From CAWDDG01 sp963801065 (GTDB lineage Bacteria > Actinomycetota > Actinomycetes > Jiangellales > Jiangellaceae): a stretch of 64,000 bases of DNA. The translations under genes and the position numbers were made by a program. Shown here piece by piece: positions 26,751 to 35,697 of this stretch. The stretch spans positions 183,700-247,699 of the forward strand of contig CAWDDG010000009.1 in assembly GCA_963801065.1 (NCBI GenBank). The letters are read 5' to 3'. Under the pieces are notes generated by a model. The model was not told where the DNA came from. It worked only from the letters and a program-made list of their open reading frames with translations, and searched no databases. Positions within the stretch are counted from its first letter, which is position 1. Each line of letters starts with the position of its first letter.

Positions 26751-27527
26751 TCCCGACCGGGCGTGTAATAGGCACGCCGAGTCGGCGCATGCTTGACGGC
26801 ATGCTGACACGCCGAACTGCCCTAGGACGGTCAGCGGCGTTTCGTGATGCGGCGGAGAGGTCAAGGTTGCCAGCGACCTGCGCAACCAGCTGGTCGGTGC
26901 GCTCCTGCACCTCGCCCAGCTGCCGCAGGGTCCCCCGCAGACCGGTGTCCCTGGTGTGGTGGAGGCTGTCCATCGCCTGCCTTGCCCCGGCGAACGCCGC
27001 GGTCACCTCGTCCAGCACGGTTCCGAACTCGTCCGCCGGCTCGCTGGCGGGGCTGGAGCCACTGAATCAGGCTCTGCGGTTCACGCCGAGTCCGTCGACG
27101 CGGCCTCGGCGTGCCGCCGCGAGTTCCGAGGTTCCTCGTCGGGAACGCGAGGGGTCCGTTCCGCCCAGGAGCAGGGGAAGCTGACCAGCGACTTCGGCGA
27201 TTCATTGCCCCTTTCTCCCGTATCCCGGTCGGCCCCTTGGTGATCCGGAATATGGACCACTTGTGGGCGCGGATCATCGCCGGCAGTCGTTTCGTAGCGG
27301 GCGGCTGGGAAGCCGAGTAGCACCCTATCTGCGGCAGTTCCGGATGCACGCATCGGTACGACCGTTGGTGGACCACAGCGACCATTGCTAGAGTCCCGAA
27401 GTCCGTGCAAAGAATGAGGAGGTGGTACCCGTGAACGTATCGACGTGGGTGCTCCTCTTCGGGGTCACGGTCGGGCGATAGGTCGTCCGGGAGCGCCGTT
27501 CAACGAGCACTCCCGAAAGGCACGACC
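26751..27527. other. 777-base stretch without a recognised gene
   Basis: On the minus strand at about 26830-27040 one frame gives a helical segment (VLDEVTAAFAGARQAMDSLH then LGEVQERTDQLVAQVAGNLD) that looks coding but lacks a start. On the plus strand a stretch ending VGPLVIRNMDHLWARIIAGS at 27320 is also unsupported. The reverse motif CCGGAACTGCCGC lies at 27331-27342. Confidence 0.35.
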
Positions 27528-28253
27528 ATGCAATTCACTTCCGAACAGCGCCTCGACGACGGCAGCCTCGAACGCGAATTCACCCTCGGCGAGATCCCCG
27601 GCATCCTGTGGACGCCCACATCCTCACCAGCGCCGCTGATCCTGCTCGGCCACCCCGGCGGACTGCGCAAGATGTACCCCCGGCTTGCGGGGCGGGCCCG
27701 GCACTACGCGGCGGAGTACGGCTTCGCCGCGGCCGCCATCGAACTCCCCGGGAGCGGTGACCGGCCCCGATTGGCCGCCGCCGAGCAGGCCCGCGCCGAC
27801 CTGCACAGGGCGCTGGCGGCCGGAGAGCCGGTCGACGAGATCGTCGACCGGCTGGTCCTCCGGCTGGTCGAGAAGGCGGTGCCGGAATGGCAGTCCACCC
27901 TGGACGCACTCCTTTCACTGCCCGCGATCGGCGGCCCGGTCGGGTGCGACGGGGGAGTGATCGCCATCGGCATCCGGCTGGCGGTGGTCGAGCCGCGCAT
28001 CTCGGCCGGCCTCCTGTTCGCTGGGAGTTTCGTGCCCCGCACGATGTTCGAGGAGGCCCGCCAGGTCACCATTCCGCTGCAGGTCCTGCTGCAGTGGGAC
28101 GACGAAGGGAACGACCGACAGATGGCGCTGGACCTGTTCGACGCCTTCGGCTCCAAGGAGAAGACGCTGCACGCCAATCTGGGCGGGCACACAGGCGTCC
28201 CGTCGTTCGAGTTGGACGCCTCGGCCCGGTTCTTCGCCCGGCATCTGAGCTAG
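27528..28253 (+). CDS. Alpha/beta-hydrolase-like protein with altered nucleophile motif
   Basis: 241 aa, MQFTSEQRLDDGSLEREFTL, with AAGGCACGACC before the ATG. PLILLGHPGG is the oxyanion strand; FAAAAIELPGSGDRP follows. The nucleophile elbow reads GPVGCDGGVIAIGIRLAV, so Asp or the preceding Cys stands where G-x-S-x-G is expected. The tail has LQVLLQWDDEGNDRQMALDL FDAFGSKEKTLHANLGGHTG with the Asp and His of a hydrolase triad. Asp nucleophiles occur in dehalogenases and epoxide hydrolases; here it may equally mean loss of activity. Confidence 0.75.
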   Translation: MQFTSEQRLDDGSLEREFTLGEIPGILWTPTSSPAPLILLGHPGGLRKMYPRLAGRARHYAAEYGFAAAAIELPGSGDRPRLAAAEQARADLHRALAAGEPVDEIVDRLVLRLVEKAVPEWQSTLDALLSLPAIGGPVGCDGGVIAIGIRLAVVEPRISAGLLFAGSFVPRTMFEEARQVTIPLQVLLQWDDEGNDRQMALDLFDAFGSKEKTLHANLGGHTGVPSFELDASARFFARHLS

Positions 28254-28529
28254 CCGGCGGCCGGCCCCGCCATCACGCCGGCAGCAGACGGCAGGCGATG
28301 TCGGCCAGCATGCACCCGCTCGCTAATCGGCATGAGAGGGCACGCGGCGGCAGCACACGGGCCGAAATGCGTCACACCGCCGCCTGTGGGCGTCGCATCA
28401 GTGCCCGCTCATGCTTGATATGCGGGTGATCTTCGTGGACATTCCGCCGGACAGACCCGGTGTTCCACGAGGACGGAAGGGCAACCCCCAGGGCGGCCGG
28501 TATCGGGGCAGCTGTCCTGAGCGGGCCAG
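28254..28529. other. Short intergenic stretch with motif-like words
   Basis: 276 bases; AATCGGCATGAGAGGG (about 28326) resembles the inverted CATGCCG variant of the recurring motif. No gene is recognised. Confidence 0.3.
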
Positions 28530-29129
28530 TTAGCGGCTGGGCGGGATCGCCTGTGGGGCGTAGACCTGAAGGGTGACGTCGTCAGGGAACGGTTGTGACC
28601 GGACGAGGTGCAGGTCAACCGGCTCAGGGATTTCACGCCAGAGGTGGATGCCGCTCCCGAGAGCGACGGGGTAGATGTCGAGCATGTACTCGTCAACGAG
28701 GTGGTGTGCGGTCAGCTCGGCCAGCAGTGCCGGCCCGCACATCAGCAATAGGTCGCCACCTGGTAGCCGCTTGAGGTCCGTGATCCGTTCAGCTGGGTTC
28801 TGCCCCAGCACGGCGGTGTTCACGGGGTTTTCTGTCATGGTGGTCGACGCGACGTACTTCGGCAGCTGCCTGACCTGCGTCGCGTACTTCACTTCGGCGT
28901 TGGTTGCCGAGCCGTTGGGGTGTCGGCCAGTGGCGGCGACGTTCTCCCAGTATGGGACGTACTTCTCGTAAACGGTCCGGCCGTAGATGAGGCCGCCGGC
29001 GGCTGCGAAGGTGTCGGCGTAGAACTGCTGCATTTCCTCGCTCCAGTGGGAGCCGAACCTGAGGTCCCCTTTCGGGTCGGCGATGAACCCGACGATCGAG
29101 GTGAGCATGCGAAGGATCAGCTTTCTCAC
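28530..29129 (-). CDS. Dihydrofolate-reductase-like protein (RibD C-terminal family), fourth type
   Basis: 199 aa from GTG 29129 (AAGGGA 6 bases upstream; ATG 29144 is an alternative): RKLILRMLTSIVGFIADPKG DLRFGSHWSEEMQQFYADTF. The usual SLDG is SIVG here. GGLIYGRTVYEKYVPYWENV, GGDLLLMCGPALLAELTAHH LVDEYMLDIYPVALGSGIHL follow the family order. It is divergent from the ECF sigma gene at 29311 with 180 bases between, so it may be that factor's target. Confidence 0.85.
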   Translation of the reverse strand: MRKLILRMLTSIVGFIADPKGDLRFGSHWSEEMQQFYADTFAAAGGLIYGRTVYEKYVPYWENVAATGRHPNGSATNAEVKYATQVRQLPKYVASTTMTENPVNTAVLGQNPAERITDLKRLPGGDLLLMCGPALLAELTAHHLVDEYMLDIYPVALGSGIHLWREIPEPVDLHLVRSQPFPDDVTLQVYAPQAIPPSR

Positions 29130-29310
29130 GTGTGTTCCCTTCATCGGTGCGAAGCGGGTTTACGACCATGTAGACGACGGCGCGCCGAGCACTCACCGGT
29201 GAGACCGTGACAGTTGCCACCGATGAGTCGTCCCTTGTTGGCTCGTCTGTACAGAGGGACGCGGTGGTTCGACATGGTGGTCGACCGGTGGCCCGAGCCG
29301 AGGAGGACAC

Positions 29311-30291
29311 ATGGTGAATGCGCAGGTGATGGACGAAGCGGCATTTGCCGATCTGGCGGGCCGTTACGGCCGGGAGCTGCACATTCACTGTTACCGGCTG
29401 TTGGGCTCCTTCGACGAGGCGGAGGATCTGCTGCAGGAGGTCTACCTGCGCGCCTGGCGCAGCCGGCTCAGTTTCGAGGGCCGCTCCTCAACCCGGGTGT
29501 GGCTGTACCGGATCGCCACCAACGCGTGCTTGGACCGTCTGAGGCACCGAGCTCGGCGCCCCGAGCTGTCCGCGCCGTACGGCCCCCTCGAGCTGGCCGA
29601 CATTCCGTGGTTGCAGCCCTACCCCGACCTGCTGCTGGACGAGATCGCGGCGCCAGCCGAGGACGAACCGGGTGCGGCCGCCGTCGGGCGGGAGACGGTC
29701 GAGCTCGTGCTCGTCGCGGCGCTACAGGCGCTACCGCCACGCCAGCGCGCGGTGCTGATCGTTCGCGATCTTCTCGGCTGGTCGGCATCGGAGACCGCAT
29801 CCCTGGTCAACACCACCACGACCGCGGTCAATAGCGCGCTCCAGCGTGCCCACTCGACGCTGCGGGCGCTCCTGCCAGGGCGGTCCGAGTGGTCCCGACC
29901 GGTGGACCTCAGCACGGCGGATCGGGAGATGCTCGAGCAATATATCGCCGCGCACGAACGCGGCGACACCGACACCGTGCTCACGCTGGTGCGCGAGGAC
30001 CTCCACGTCTCGATGCCACCCGATCCGCAAACGTGGCGTAGCCGGATCGCATACGCCGACTACGCATTCGGCTCCGAACCACCAGGCCGCTGGCGGGTAC
30101 GACCGACCCGCGCCAACGGGCAGCCCGCCGTGGCGTTCTACCTCCGGCGGTGGGGCGACGACACCACCTATCGCGCAACCGCGCTGCAGGTGCTACGCAT
30201 CGAAGCCGGCCTGATCACCGAGATCGTCGCATTCCAGTACCCACACCTCTTCGACGCGTTCGGACTTCCGCCGACAGCAGGATGTGCCTGA
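29311..30291 (+). CDS. ECF sigma factor with SnoaL-like C-terminal domain, second paralogue
   Basis: 326 aa, GAGGAGG before the ATG. Region 2: GRELHIHCYRLLGSFDEAED LLQEVYLRAWRSRLSFEGRS; region 4: LQALPPRQRAVLIVRDLLGW SASETASLVNTTTTAVNSAL QRAHSTLRALL. The C-terminal extension starts EMLEQYIAAHERGDTDTVLT and ends PHLFDAFGLPPTAGCA. Such factors often control a neighbouring small oxidoreductase or carboxymuconolactone-type gene; here the divergent DHFR-like gene at 28530 is the obvious candidate. TGACAGTTGCCAC lies between the two starts. Confidence 0.9.
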   Translation: MVNAQVMDEAAFADLAGRYGRELHIHCYRLLGSFDEAEDLLQEVYLRAWRSRLSFEGRSSTRVWLYRIATNACLDRLRHRARRPELSAPYGPLELADIPWLQPYPDLLLDEIAAPAEDEPGAAAVGRETVELVLVAALQALPPRQRAVLIVRDLLGWSASETASLVNTTTTAVNSALQRAHSTLRALLPGRSEWSRPVDLSTADREMLEQYIAAHERGDTDTVLTLVREDLHVSMPPDPQTWRSRIAYADYAFGSEPPGRWRVRPTRANGQPAVAFYLRRWGDDTTYRATALQVLRIEAGLITEIVAFQYPHLFDAFGLPPTAGCA

Positions 30292-30413
30292 ACGGACAGT
30301 GCGAAACAACCGACCGGCAAGTGATCCGCATTGATGTCGAATATCCGCTTCTGCCGCGCACAGGGCGGGCTACGCGCCCGGATCTAATGGCTGCCGCCAT
30401 CGTGCTCGGCCCG

Positions 30414-30794
30414 TCAGGATGGCCCGCCGACGGTGAACGTCGATTCCCCGCTGCCGGCTCGCACAACAATGACGTCGGCCGGCACCATGGAGGGGTTGCT
30501 CTCTCGGTGCACCGCACCTTTCGGAACGTAGACGAAGTCGCCGGGTCCGGCCTCGATGATGTTCGAGCCGTTCGGGCCGAACTCCATCTTCAGTGCACCG
30601 CTGAGGACGTATACCACCGTCTCGTACTCGCCGTGGTGATGCCACCCCGAGACCATGCCCGCCTCGGTGCGGACGAAGCCGGCCCAGGTCCCGTCGGTGG
30701 CGACGGCCTGCTGCCTGGCCATCCCCGGCGTCGCCGGCCCAGGCGTCCTGTCGGCGGGTGTGACAACCAGGATCGGGTCTTGCTGTGTGTCCAT
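30414..30794 (-). CDS. Cupin-domain protein
   Basis: 126 aa from ATG 30794 with GAGGAG upstream: MDTQQDPILVVTPADRTPGP. Motif 1 is GWHHHGEYETVVYVLSGALK, with two to three His and a Glu placed for metal binding; motif 2 is AGPGDFVYVPKGAVHRESN, adding a His. It is a complete small cupin, likely metal-binding, with no fused domain. Motif copies lie on both sides (30344 and 30931), a cassette-like setting. Confidence 0.8.
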   Translation of the reverse strand: MDTQQDPILVVTPADRTPGPATPGMARQQAVATDGTWAGFVRTEAGMVSGWHHHGEYETVVYVLSGALKMEFGPNGSNIIEAGPGDFVYVPKGAVHRESNPSMVPADVIVVRAGSGESTFTVGGPS

Positions 30795-31005
30795 GACCGC
30801 TCCTCGTGACCTATCAGTCCTGGGTCCATGCTCGTCCTGTCCGCGACCCCGCCCGCAGGCGGATGCGCGAGACGCTAGTGGGGCCAGACGAGTCCGCGGC
30901 TCCACCTCGCTCGGCGAGTCCTTGAGAACATCCGCATTTGCCGCAGGGCGCTCGTGCCTGCTTGTTATGCGCGCGTCGAGCGGATCGACTTGGCGTCGGC
31001 CCCGG

Positions 31006-31494
31006 TCAAGCCCGGGAGACCGCCGCGCGCACCTGGTCCAGCATCTCCTTCTCGCCCTTGCTGACCTGCTCCGCGCCGAACCCCATGAAGCCGCCCTCCT
31101 TGGCGGCGTTGGCGGCGGCTTGCGCCGAGGCGACCAGCCACTGGCCGAACGCCGCCGTCTCTTCGGGGGTCGCCCGAGCCGCAACAATCGCCTGGACGGC
31201 GCTCAGCTCGACCAGCACCTGCTCACCCACCGGTGCGGTCCCCTCCGACGAGGGGCGGAACCCCTTGAGCGGGTTCCGCTTCTGCTGGACCTCCGCCTGG
31301 ATGTCGAGGGCCACCTCGGTCACCAGTTGCTCCCGACTTGAAGGATTCGTGGCGGACTTGACTGTCGCCATCGACTCCTTCGCGGCCTCGATAGGACCGC
31401 CGGGATCGGCCAGGGAGATGGTCAGACCGGCCACGAACGGCGCCCGCACGATCCGGCTCCACTCCTCCTCGGAGAAGTCACTCTTGGTCGTCAC
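31006..31494 (-). CDS. Conserved protein of unknown function
   Basis: 162 aa from GTG 31494 (AAGGGA upstream): TTKSDFSEEEWSRIVRAPFV AGLTISLADPGGPIEAAKES. It is helical, acidic and alanine-rich, ending AAKEGGFMGFGAEQVSKGEK EMLDQVRAAVSRA. I have an impression of similar actinobacterial proteins near stress genes but cannot name the family. A longer start would add an arginine-rich stretch without a ribosome site. Confidence 0.65.
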   Translation of the reverse strand: MTTKSDFSEEEWSRIVRAPFVAGLTISLADPGGPIEAAKESMATVKSATNPSSREQLVTEVALDIQAEVQQKRNPLKGFRPSSEGTAPVGEQVLVELSAVQAIVAARATPEETAAFGQWLVASAQAAANAAKEGGFMGFGAEQVSKGEKEMLDQVRAAVSRA

Positions 31495-31862
31495 GGCACG
31501 TCCCTTCGTCCTGAGGCTGGCGGGGTGGGCTGTCCGCGGCCGTCCGCGCGCCCGCGTGCCAGTCTCCCCGGTCGCGCCAGACATTGTCACGGTCCGCTGG
31601 GACGTCAGGAACAGACGATCATGCCGCGGTGAGGGCGGCTACGCTCGCCCGATCATGCCGCCGATCGCTCAAGTCTGCCGGATCCGAACTAGGGCGGCGT
31701 GTGGCGGTCCGTCGTGGGGATGGCAGATCATGGTCGGGTGAAGTTGAACTCGACTTGCACGACATCCACAAGTGTGCGTTTGCGGAGGTCCCGCAACGAG
31801 AGGTACTGAGAACGCCTACCGTGGCGGATGCACGGTCGATACGACGACGGGAGGACGGGCCT
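31495..31862. other. Divergent intergenic region
   Basis: 368 bases between the unknown-function gene and the VOC gene. CGATCATGCCGC occurs twice (about 31616 and 31650), resembling the CATGCCGC variant of the recurring motif. No gene is recognised. Confidence 0.35.
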
Positions 31863-32303
31863 ATGTCACATGTACGACGCTTCGACCACGTCGGCCTCAC
31901 GGTCGCAGATCTCGACGTCGTGACCGCCTTCTTCGTGGCGCTGGGCCTGAAGGTCGAGGGCAGGACGTTCGTCGAGGGCGAGTTCTTGGACACGGTCTGC
32001 GGCATTCCCGACTCCCGCACCGAGATCGTCATGCTGAAGCCGCCCGACGATGGCACCCGTCTGGAGCTCTCGAGCTTCGTGCGACCCGACTCCGTGCCGG
32101 GCTCACCGGCCGCCATGGCCAACGAGCTGGGATTGCGCAACGTGGCCTTCGAGGTCAACGACCTGCAGGCGGCTGTCGATTGGGCAGCTACCGAGGGCTA
32201 CGGACTGGTCGGTGGCATCGGCGAGTACGAGAGCGCTTGGCGGATGGCCTACGTCCGGGGGCCGGAAGGGATCATCGTCTCGCTGGCCGAGCGCATCGGC
32301 TGA
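31863..32303 (+). CDS. VOC-superfamily (glyoxalase/bleomycin-resistance-like) protein
   Basis: 146 aa from ATG 31863, GGGAGG upstream: MSHVRRFDHVGLTVADLDVV TAFFVALGLKVEGR. Two beta-alpha-beta-beta-beta modules are visible, with the first metal-ligand His in FDHVGL and a Glu late in RLELSSF; the second module reads LRNVAFEVNDLQAAVDWA then YVRGPEGIIVSLAERIG with the last Glu ligand. Members are isomerases, dioxygenases or drug-binding proteins; which one cannot be told. Confidence 0.85.
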   Translation: MSHVRRFDHVGLTVADLDVVTAFFVALGLKVEGRTFVEGEFLDTVCGIPDSRTEIVMLKPPDDGTRLELSSFVRPDSVPGSPAAMANELGLRNVAFEVNDLQAAVDWAATEGYGLVGGIGEYESAWRMAYVRGPEGIIVSLAERIG

Positions 32304-32379
32304 GCCTCGCAACGCCCGCAAGCCGCCGATAGCGACGGTGTGCTTGACGAGGCTCGATCGGGACACGATCACTGGGTCG

Positions 32380-33314
32380 ATGGACACCTCCGAACCGGGC
32401 CCGACCGTCTCCGGTGTCATTGTCCCCAACCATGATCCGCTCCGGATAGCCGTGGCGGCCTATCTGGCGCGGTTCAAGGGCCAGTCGCGCGTCCACAGCG
32501 AATCGGACCTACGCGGATACCTCACTTGGTGTGATCAACGTCGGCTAGACCCCGGCTAGACCCGCTGGCGGCCCATCGCCCGCACATCGAGCTCTACGTG
32601 CGGTGGCTGCAGGAAGTGCGCCGATTCAAGCCCTCGACGATGTCGCGGCGCATGTCGGTGGTCGCGGGCTTCTACCGCACGTGGGTGATCGACGACGTCC
32701 TGAAGCACTCACCAGCCGAGCACGTTCGACGACCCAACGTCTCGGCGGAGTCGCCCACCCTGGGGCTGACCCATCTGCAGTTCGAGGCCATGCTGACAGC
32801 TGCGCGTCAGTCAGAAAATCGATGCGACTTTGCCCTGGTCGCCATGCTCGGGCTGTTGGCCTGCGGATCTTCGAGGCCACCGCCAGCAACATCGAGGACC
32901 TCGGCGAAGAGCACGGTCACCGCGTGCTGCGTGTCAACGGCAAAGGAGACAAGGTCGTACTGGTCCCGCTCCCACCGGCGGTCGGGCGTGCCCTCGAGCG
33001 CGGCATTGGCGACCGGCCCACCGGTCCGATTCTCCTCACCGCCCTCGGCACTCGGATGGACCGGCACTGCGCAACCCGCCGGCTGCGTCGGCTCACCGAG
33101 CAAACCGGCATGCAGATCGCCCGGATGCACCCACACATGCTCCGGCACACCTTCGTGACCACCATGCTCGACGCCGGTGTCGACCTGCGTGACGTCCAGA
33201 TCGCCGCCCGCCACGCCGACCCACGAACCACGATGCCGCTACGACCGCGCACGCAAGAACCTTGACCGGCACGCCAACTACATCCTCGCCGCCTACATGG
33301 CCTCCGGCACCTGA
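32380..33314 (+). pseudogene. Tyrosine recombinase copy (b), three lesions
   Basis: ATG 32380 opens MDTSEPGPTVSGVIVPNHDP and reaches SDLRGYLTWCDQRRLDPG, stopped by a small duplication near 32550. The next frame gives VRWLQEVRRFKPSTMSRRMS VVAGFYRTWVIDDVLKHSPA. A base is missing near 32862 in the codons for MLGLLGLR. The last frame gives RIFEATASNIEDLGEEHGHR, LRHTFVTTMLDAGVDLRDVQ IAARHADPRTTM, and after an extra base near 33235 RYDRARKNLDRHANYILAAY. All catalytic residues are present across the frames. Confidence 0.85.
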
Positions 33315-33447
33315 CGGAAGCAACCGGACGTGCCGATGAGCGTGCCGGTCCGTGCGCCCCGATTTGGAAAACCAGGTCACACTCAAGGACCCGCTTCGCA
33401 ACGGGTCCCCGTCCCGGAAAGCCGTTCAGACGGGTCTTTCGGGACGA

Positions 33448-33537
33448 CGCTCGATCGAGGCGGGTCGGGTCGTCGAGCTCGGCACGCCGGCCGTGCTCCT
33501 CGGCCGCGACGGCGCGTACGCCGCCCTGGCAGCGTGA
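33448..33537 (+). pseudogene. ABC-transporter ATPase C-terminal scrap
   Basis: The frame ends RSIEAGRVVELGTPAVLLGR DGAYAALAA and a stop. (D)xGRVVE.GT...LL...GAYA.L is the invariant end of exporter-type ABC ATPases, just past the H-loop. Only 30 residues remain. It lies between recombinase (b) and a GNAT gene. Confidence 0.6.
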
Positions 33538-33581
33538 GCTACCGGACGCCGAACGTCCGCAATCGGGGGTACGTTGCCGGC

Positions 33582-34169
33582 ATGTCCGACTTCACGATCA
33601 AGGCGCTCACGCCGGAGACGTTCGACGACTTCGCCGCTCTCGTCGAGCGGAACAAGGGCATGTTCGCCAGCTGCTGGTGCACGTACTTCCATCCCGACTG
33701 CGCGGAGAGAGGCCAGAGCGCCGAGGGGAACCGGGCGCTCAAGCAACGTCTGGTGGCCGACGGGATCGCGCACGCGGCGCTGGTCTACGACGGCGACCGG
33801 ACCGTCGCCTGGGCGGAGTACGGATCACCCGAGGAACTGCCCAACATCCATCACCGCAAGGAGTACGTGGCCACTGCCGAGCGACTGCCCGACTACCGGG
33901 TCACCTGCATCCTGGTCGAGCGCGGCCTTCGCGGTCAGGGCCTGGCGGCGATCGCGCTGCGCGGAGCCGTCGAGCTGATCGCGCAGGCCGGCGGCGGCCT
34001 GGTCGAGGGCTACCCGCACGACACCGGCGGGGTCCGGAAGAAGAACTCGTCGTTCCTCTACAACGGCACCCGCACGATGTACGAGCGCGAGGGCTTCACC
34101 TACGACCGGCACAAGGGCCAGGGCAACTGCGTGATGGTGCGCGAGGTGGCCCCGAGCACGCGCGACTGA
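33582..34169 (+). CDS. GNAT-family acetyltransferase
   Basis: 195 aa, MSDFTIKALTPETFDDFAAL VERNKGMFASCWCTYFH. The acetyl-CoA site is YRVTCILVERGLRGQGLAAI ALRGAVELI, with the R/Q-x-x-G-x-G/A pyrophosphate loop as RGLRGQGLA. The early CWCTYFH with NPIH-like HHRKEYVA suits the subgroup acting on small molecules or antibiotics. It ends MYEREGFTYDRHKGQGNCVM. Single gene, plus strand, between recombinase copies (b) and (c). Confidence 0.85.
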   Translation: MSDFTIKALTPETFDDFAALVERNKGMFASCWCTYFHPDCAERGQSAEGNRALKQRLVADGIAHAALVYDGDRTVAWAEYGSPEELPNIHHRKEYVATAERLPDYRVTCILVERGLRGQGLAAIALRGAVELIAQAGGGLVEGYPHDTGGVRKKNSSFLYNGTRTMYEREGFTYDRHKGQGNCVMVREVAPSTRD

Positions 34170-34224
34170 ACCGGTCCAGCGCCCGGCCGATCACCGATTG
34201 GGGATCCGCAACCGGAACAGATTG

Positions 34225-34524
34225 CTAACGATGGGGCTCGACGCGTAGGAGCTGTGTCCGCGCGATGATGGCATCGCGGTCGTGCGTGCGAGCGAGTCGG
34301 ACCCGCGCCGGATCGTGCACGTATCCAGCAAGCGCTTTCTCGTCCGGCATCTCGATCACCTGGACCTCGAGCGGATCGCCGTCGACTCGTTCGATGACGA
34401 CGTACCGCGAGCTGAGGCGACCGCCGTGCTCCGACAACAGCGCGAGTACTTCATCCTCGAACGCAGCAAGGTCGCGGCCCCGTCCTGGATGTTCCCACAG
34501 CAGGACGCACAGGCGGATCGGCAT
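34225..34524 (-). CDS. Small protein of the DUF1330/dimeric alpha-beta-barrel type
   Basis: 99 aa from ATG 34524 (AGGATG upstream): MPIRLCVLLWEHPGRGRDLA AFEDEVLALLSEHGGRLSSR YVVIERVDGDPLEVQVIEMP DEKALAGYVHD. This is the ferredoxin-like fold of stress-responsive or DUF1330 proteins (strand, helix with EDEVL.LL..HGG, strand, IEMPDE). These usually dimerise; the function is unassigned. Confidence 0.75.
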   Translation of the reverse strand: MPIRLCVLLWEHPGRGRDLAAFEDEVLALLSEHGGRLSSRYVVIERVDGDPLEVQVIEMPDEKALAGYVHDPARVRLARTHDRDAIIARTQLLRVEPHR

Positions 34525-34674
34525 GGGGCCATCCTGCCATTGACGTGCCACAAGAGGATCCCTCACCGGCACGGATCAGTGCCGGTCGATTGACCGCTCA
34601 TGCCGCTGGTCGTGCGGGCGGACGCACGCCGCTGCCGCGTTGACGCCTCCGGGCGAGGGAGGGCTTCTAGACGG

Positions 34675-35588
34675 ATGAACACTGTCGACCTGCTTCCCGC
34701 TCTCAGCGACCGCGACGATCAGATCCTCCGTTTGGCCGTCGCCGCACACCTGGCCCGCTACAAGGGTCAGACCCGCGCGCACACCGCCTCCGACCTCAAC
34801 ACCTACCTCGACTGGTGCCACAGGCGTCGCCTTGCGCCTCTTGAAGCGAAGCGTGCCCACGTGGAGCTCTTCCTAAGGTGGATGCAGGAGGTTCGACGAC
34901 TCAAGCCCTCCACTGTCTCCAGGCGCCTGTCGGTGCTGTCGGGCTTCTACCGGACCTGCGTCGTCGACGGGACCCTCGAGCACTCGCCGGCCGAGTACGT
35001 CCGTCGGCCACATGTCCCGCCGGAGTCACCCACGCTTGGCCTGAGCCATCTGCAGTTCGAGGCGATGCTCACCGCGGGCCGAGACTCGGACAACGTCAAC
35101 GACTTCGCACTGGTCGCAATGCTCGGCTCCTCGGCCTCAGGATCTTTGAGGCCACCGGCGCGGACGTCGAGGCGCTCAGCGAAGTCCGAGGGCACCGAGT
35201 CCTACGCGTTCATGGCAAAGGCGACAAGGTCGCCCTCGTGCCATTGCCGCCAGCGGTCAGCCGAGCCATCGACCGCGCAGCCGGCAGTCGCGAGACCGGC
35301 CCGCTCCTGCTGAACCGCGAAGGCCGGCGCATGGATCGCCACGCGGCCACCCGCCGACCACGCCAACTCGCGCTCACGGCAGGCGTGGCCATCGACCGCG
35401 TGCACCCGCACATGCTCAGACACACGTTCGTCACCACGATGCTCGACGCCGGCGTCGACCTCCGAGACGTCCAGATCGCCGCTCGGCACGCGGATCCCCG
35501 AACGACGATGCGTTACGACCGCGCACGCACCAACCTTGACCGCCATCCCAACTACATCCTCGCGGCCTACATGGCATCGGCTACCTGA
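34675..35588 (+). pseudogene. Tyrosine recombinase copy (c), intact except one -1 frame break
   Basis: ATG 34675 opens MNTVDLLPALSDRDDQILRL and runs through LARYKGQTRAHTASDLNTYL, RWMQEVRRLKPSTVSRRLSV LSGFYRTCVVDG to FALVAMLG. There one base is missing; re-reading one base at GGC (about 35130) gives LLGLRIFEATGADVEALSEV and then RVHPHMLRHTFVTTMLDAGV DLRDVQIAARHADPRTTMRY to ASAT. Repaired length is about 304 aa with the full R...HxxR...H...Y set. It is the best-preserved copy of the four. The recurring motif starts 3 bases after its stop (35591). Confidence 0.85.
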
Positions 35589-35697
35589 CGCGCATATCTG
35601 CCGATGTCAGGATGTTCGAGAGAAGCGACTGCAGTACGTTGTGTGATGCGCGACGGGAACCGGGTGATTGCGGCGACCGTTCCGGTGGGGAGAGCGT

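Noticed and set aside
24408..26885. 825-codon open frame on the minus strand
   Set aside because: It covers the intact quinone-reductase and sigma-factor genes on the other strand, has no recognisable domain and is Arg/His-rich: a GC-driven shadow.
35110..35150. Classical slippery heptamer for programmed frameshifting in recombinase (c)
   Set aside because: No X-XXY-YYZ sequence is present at the break; the programmed-frameshift idea rests only on the coincidence of positions.
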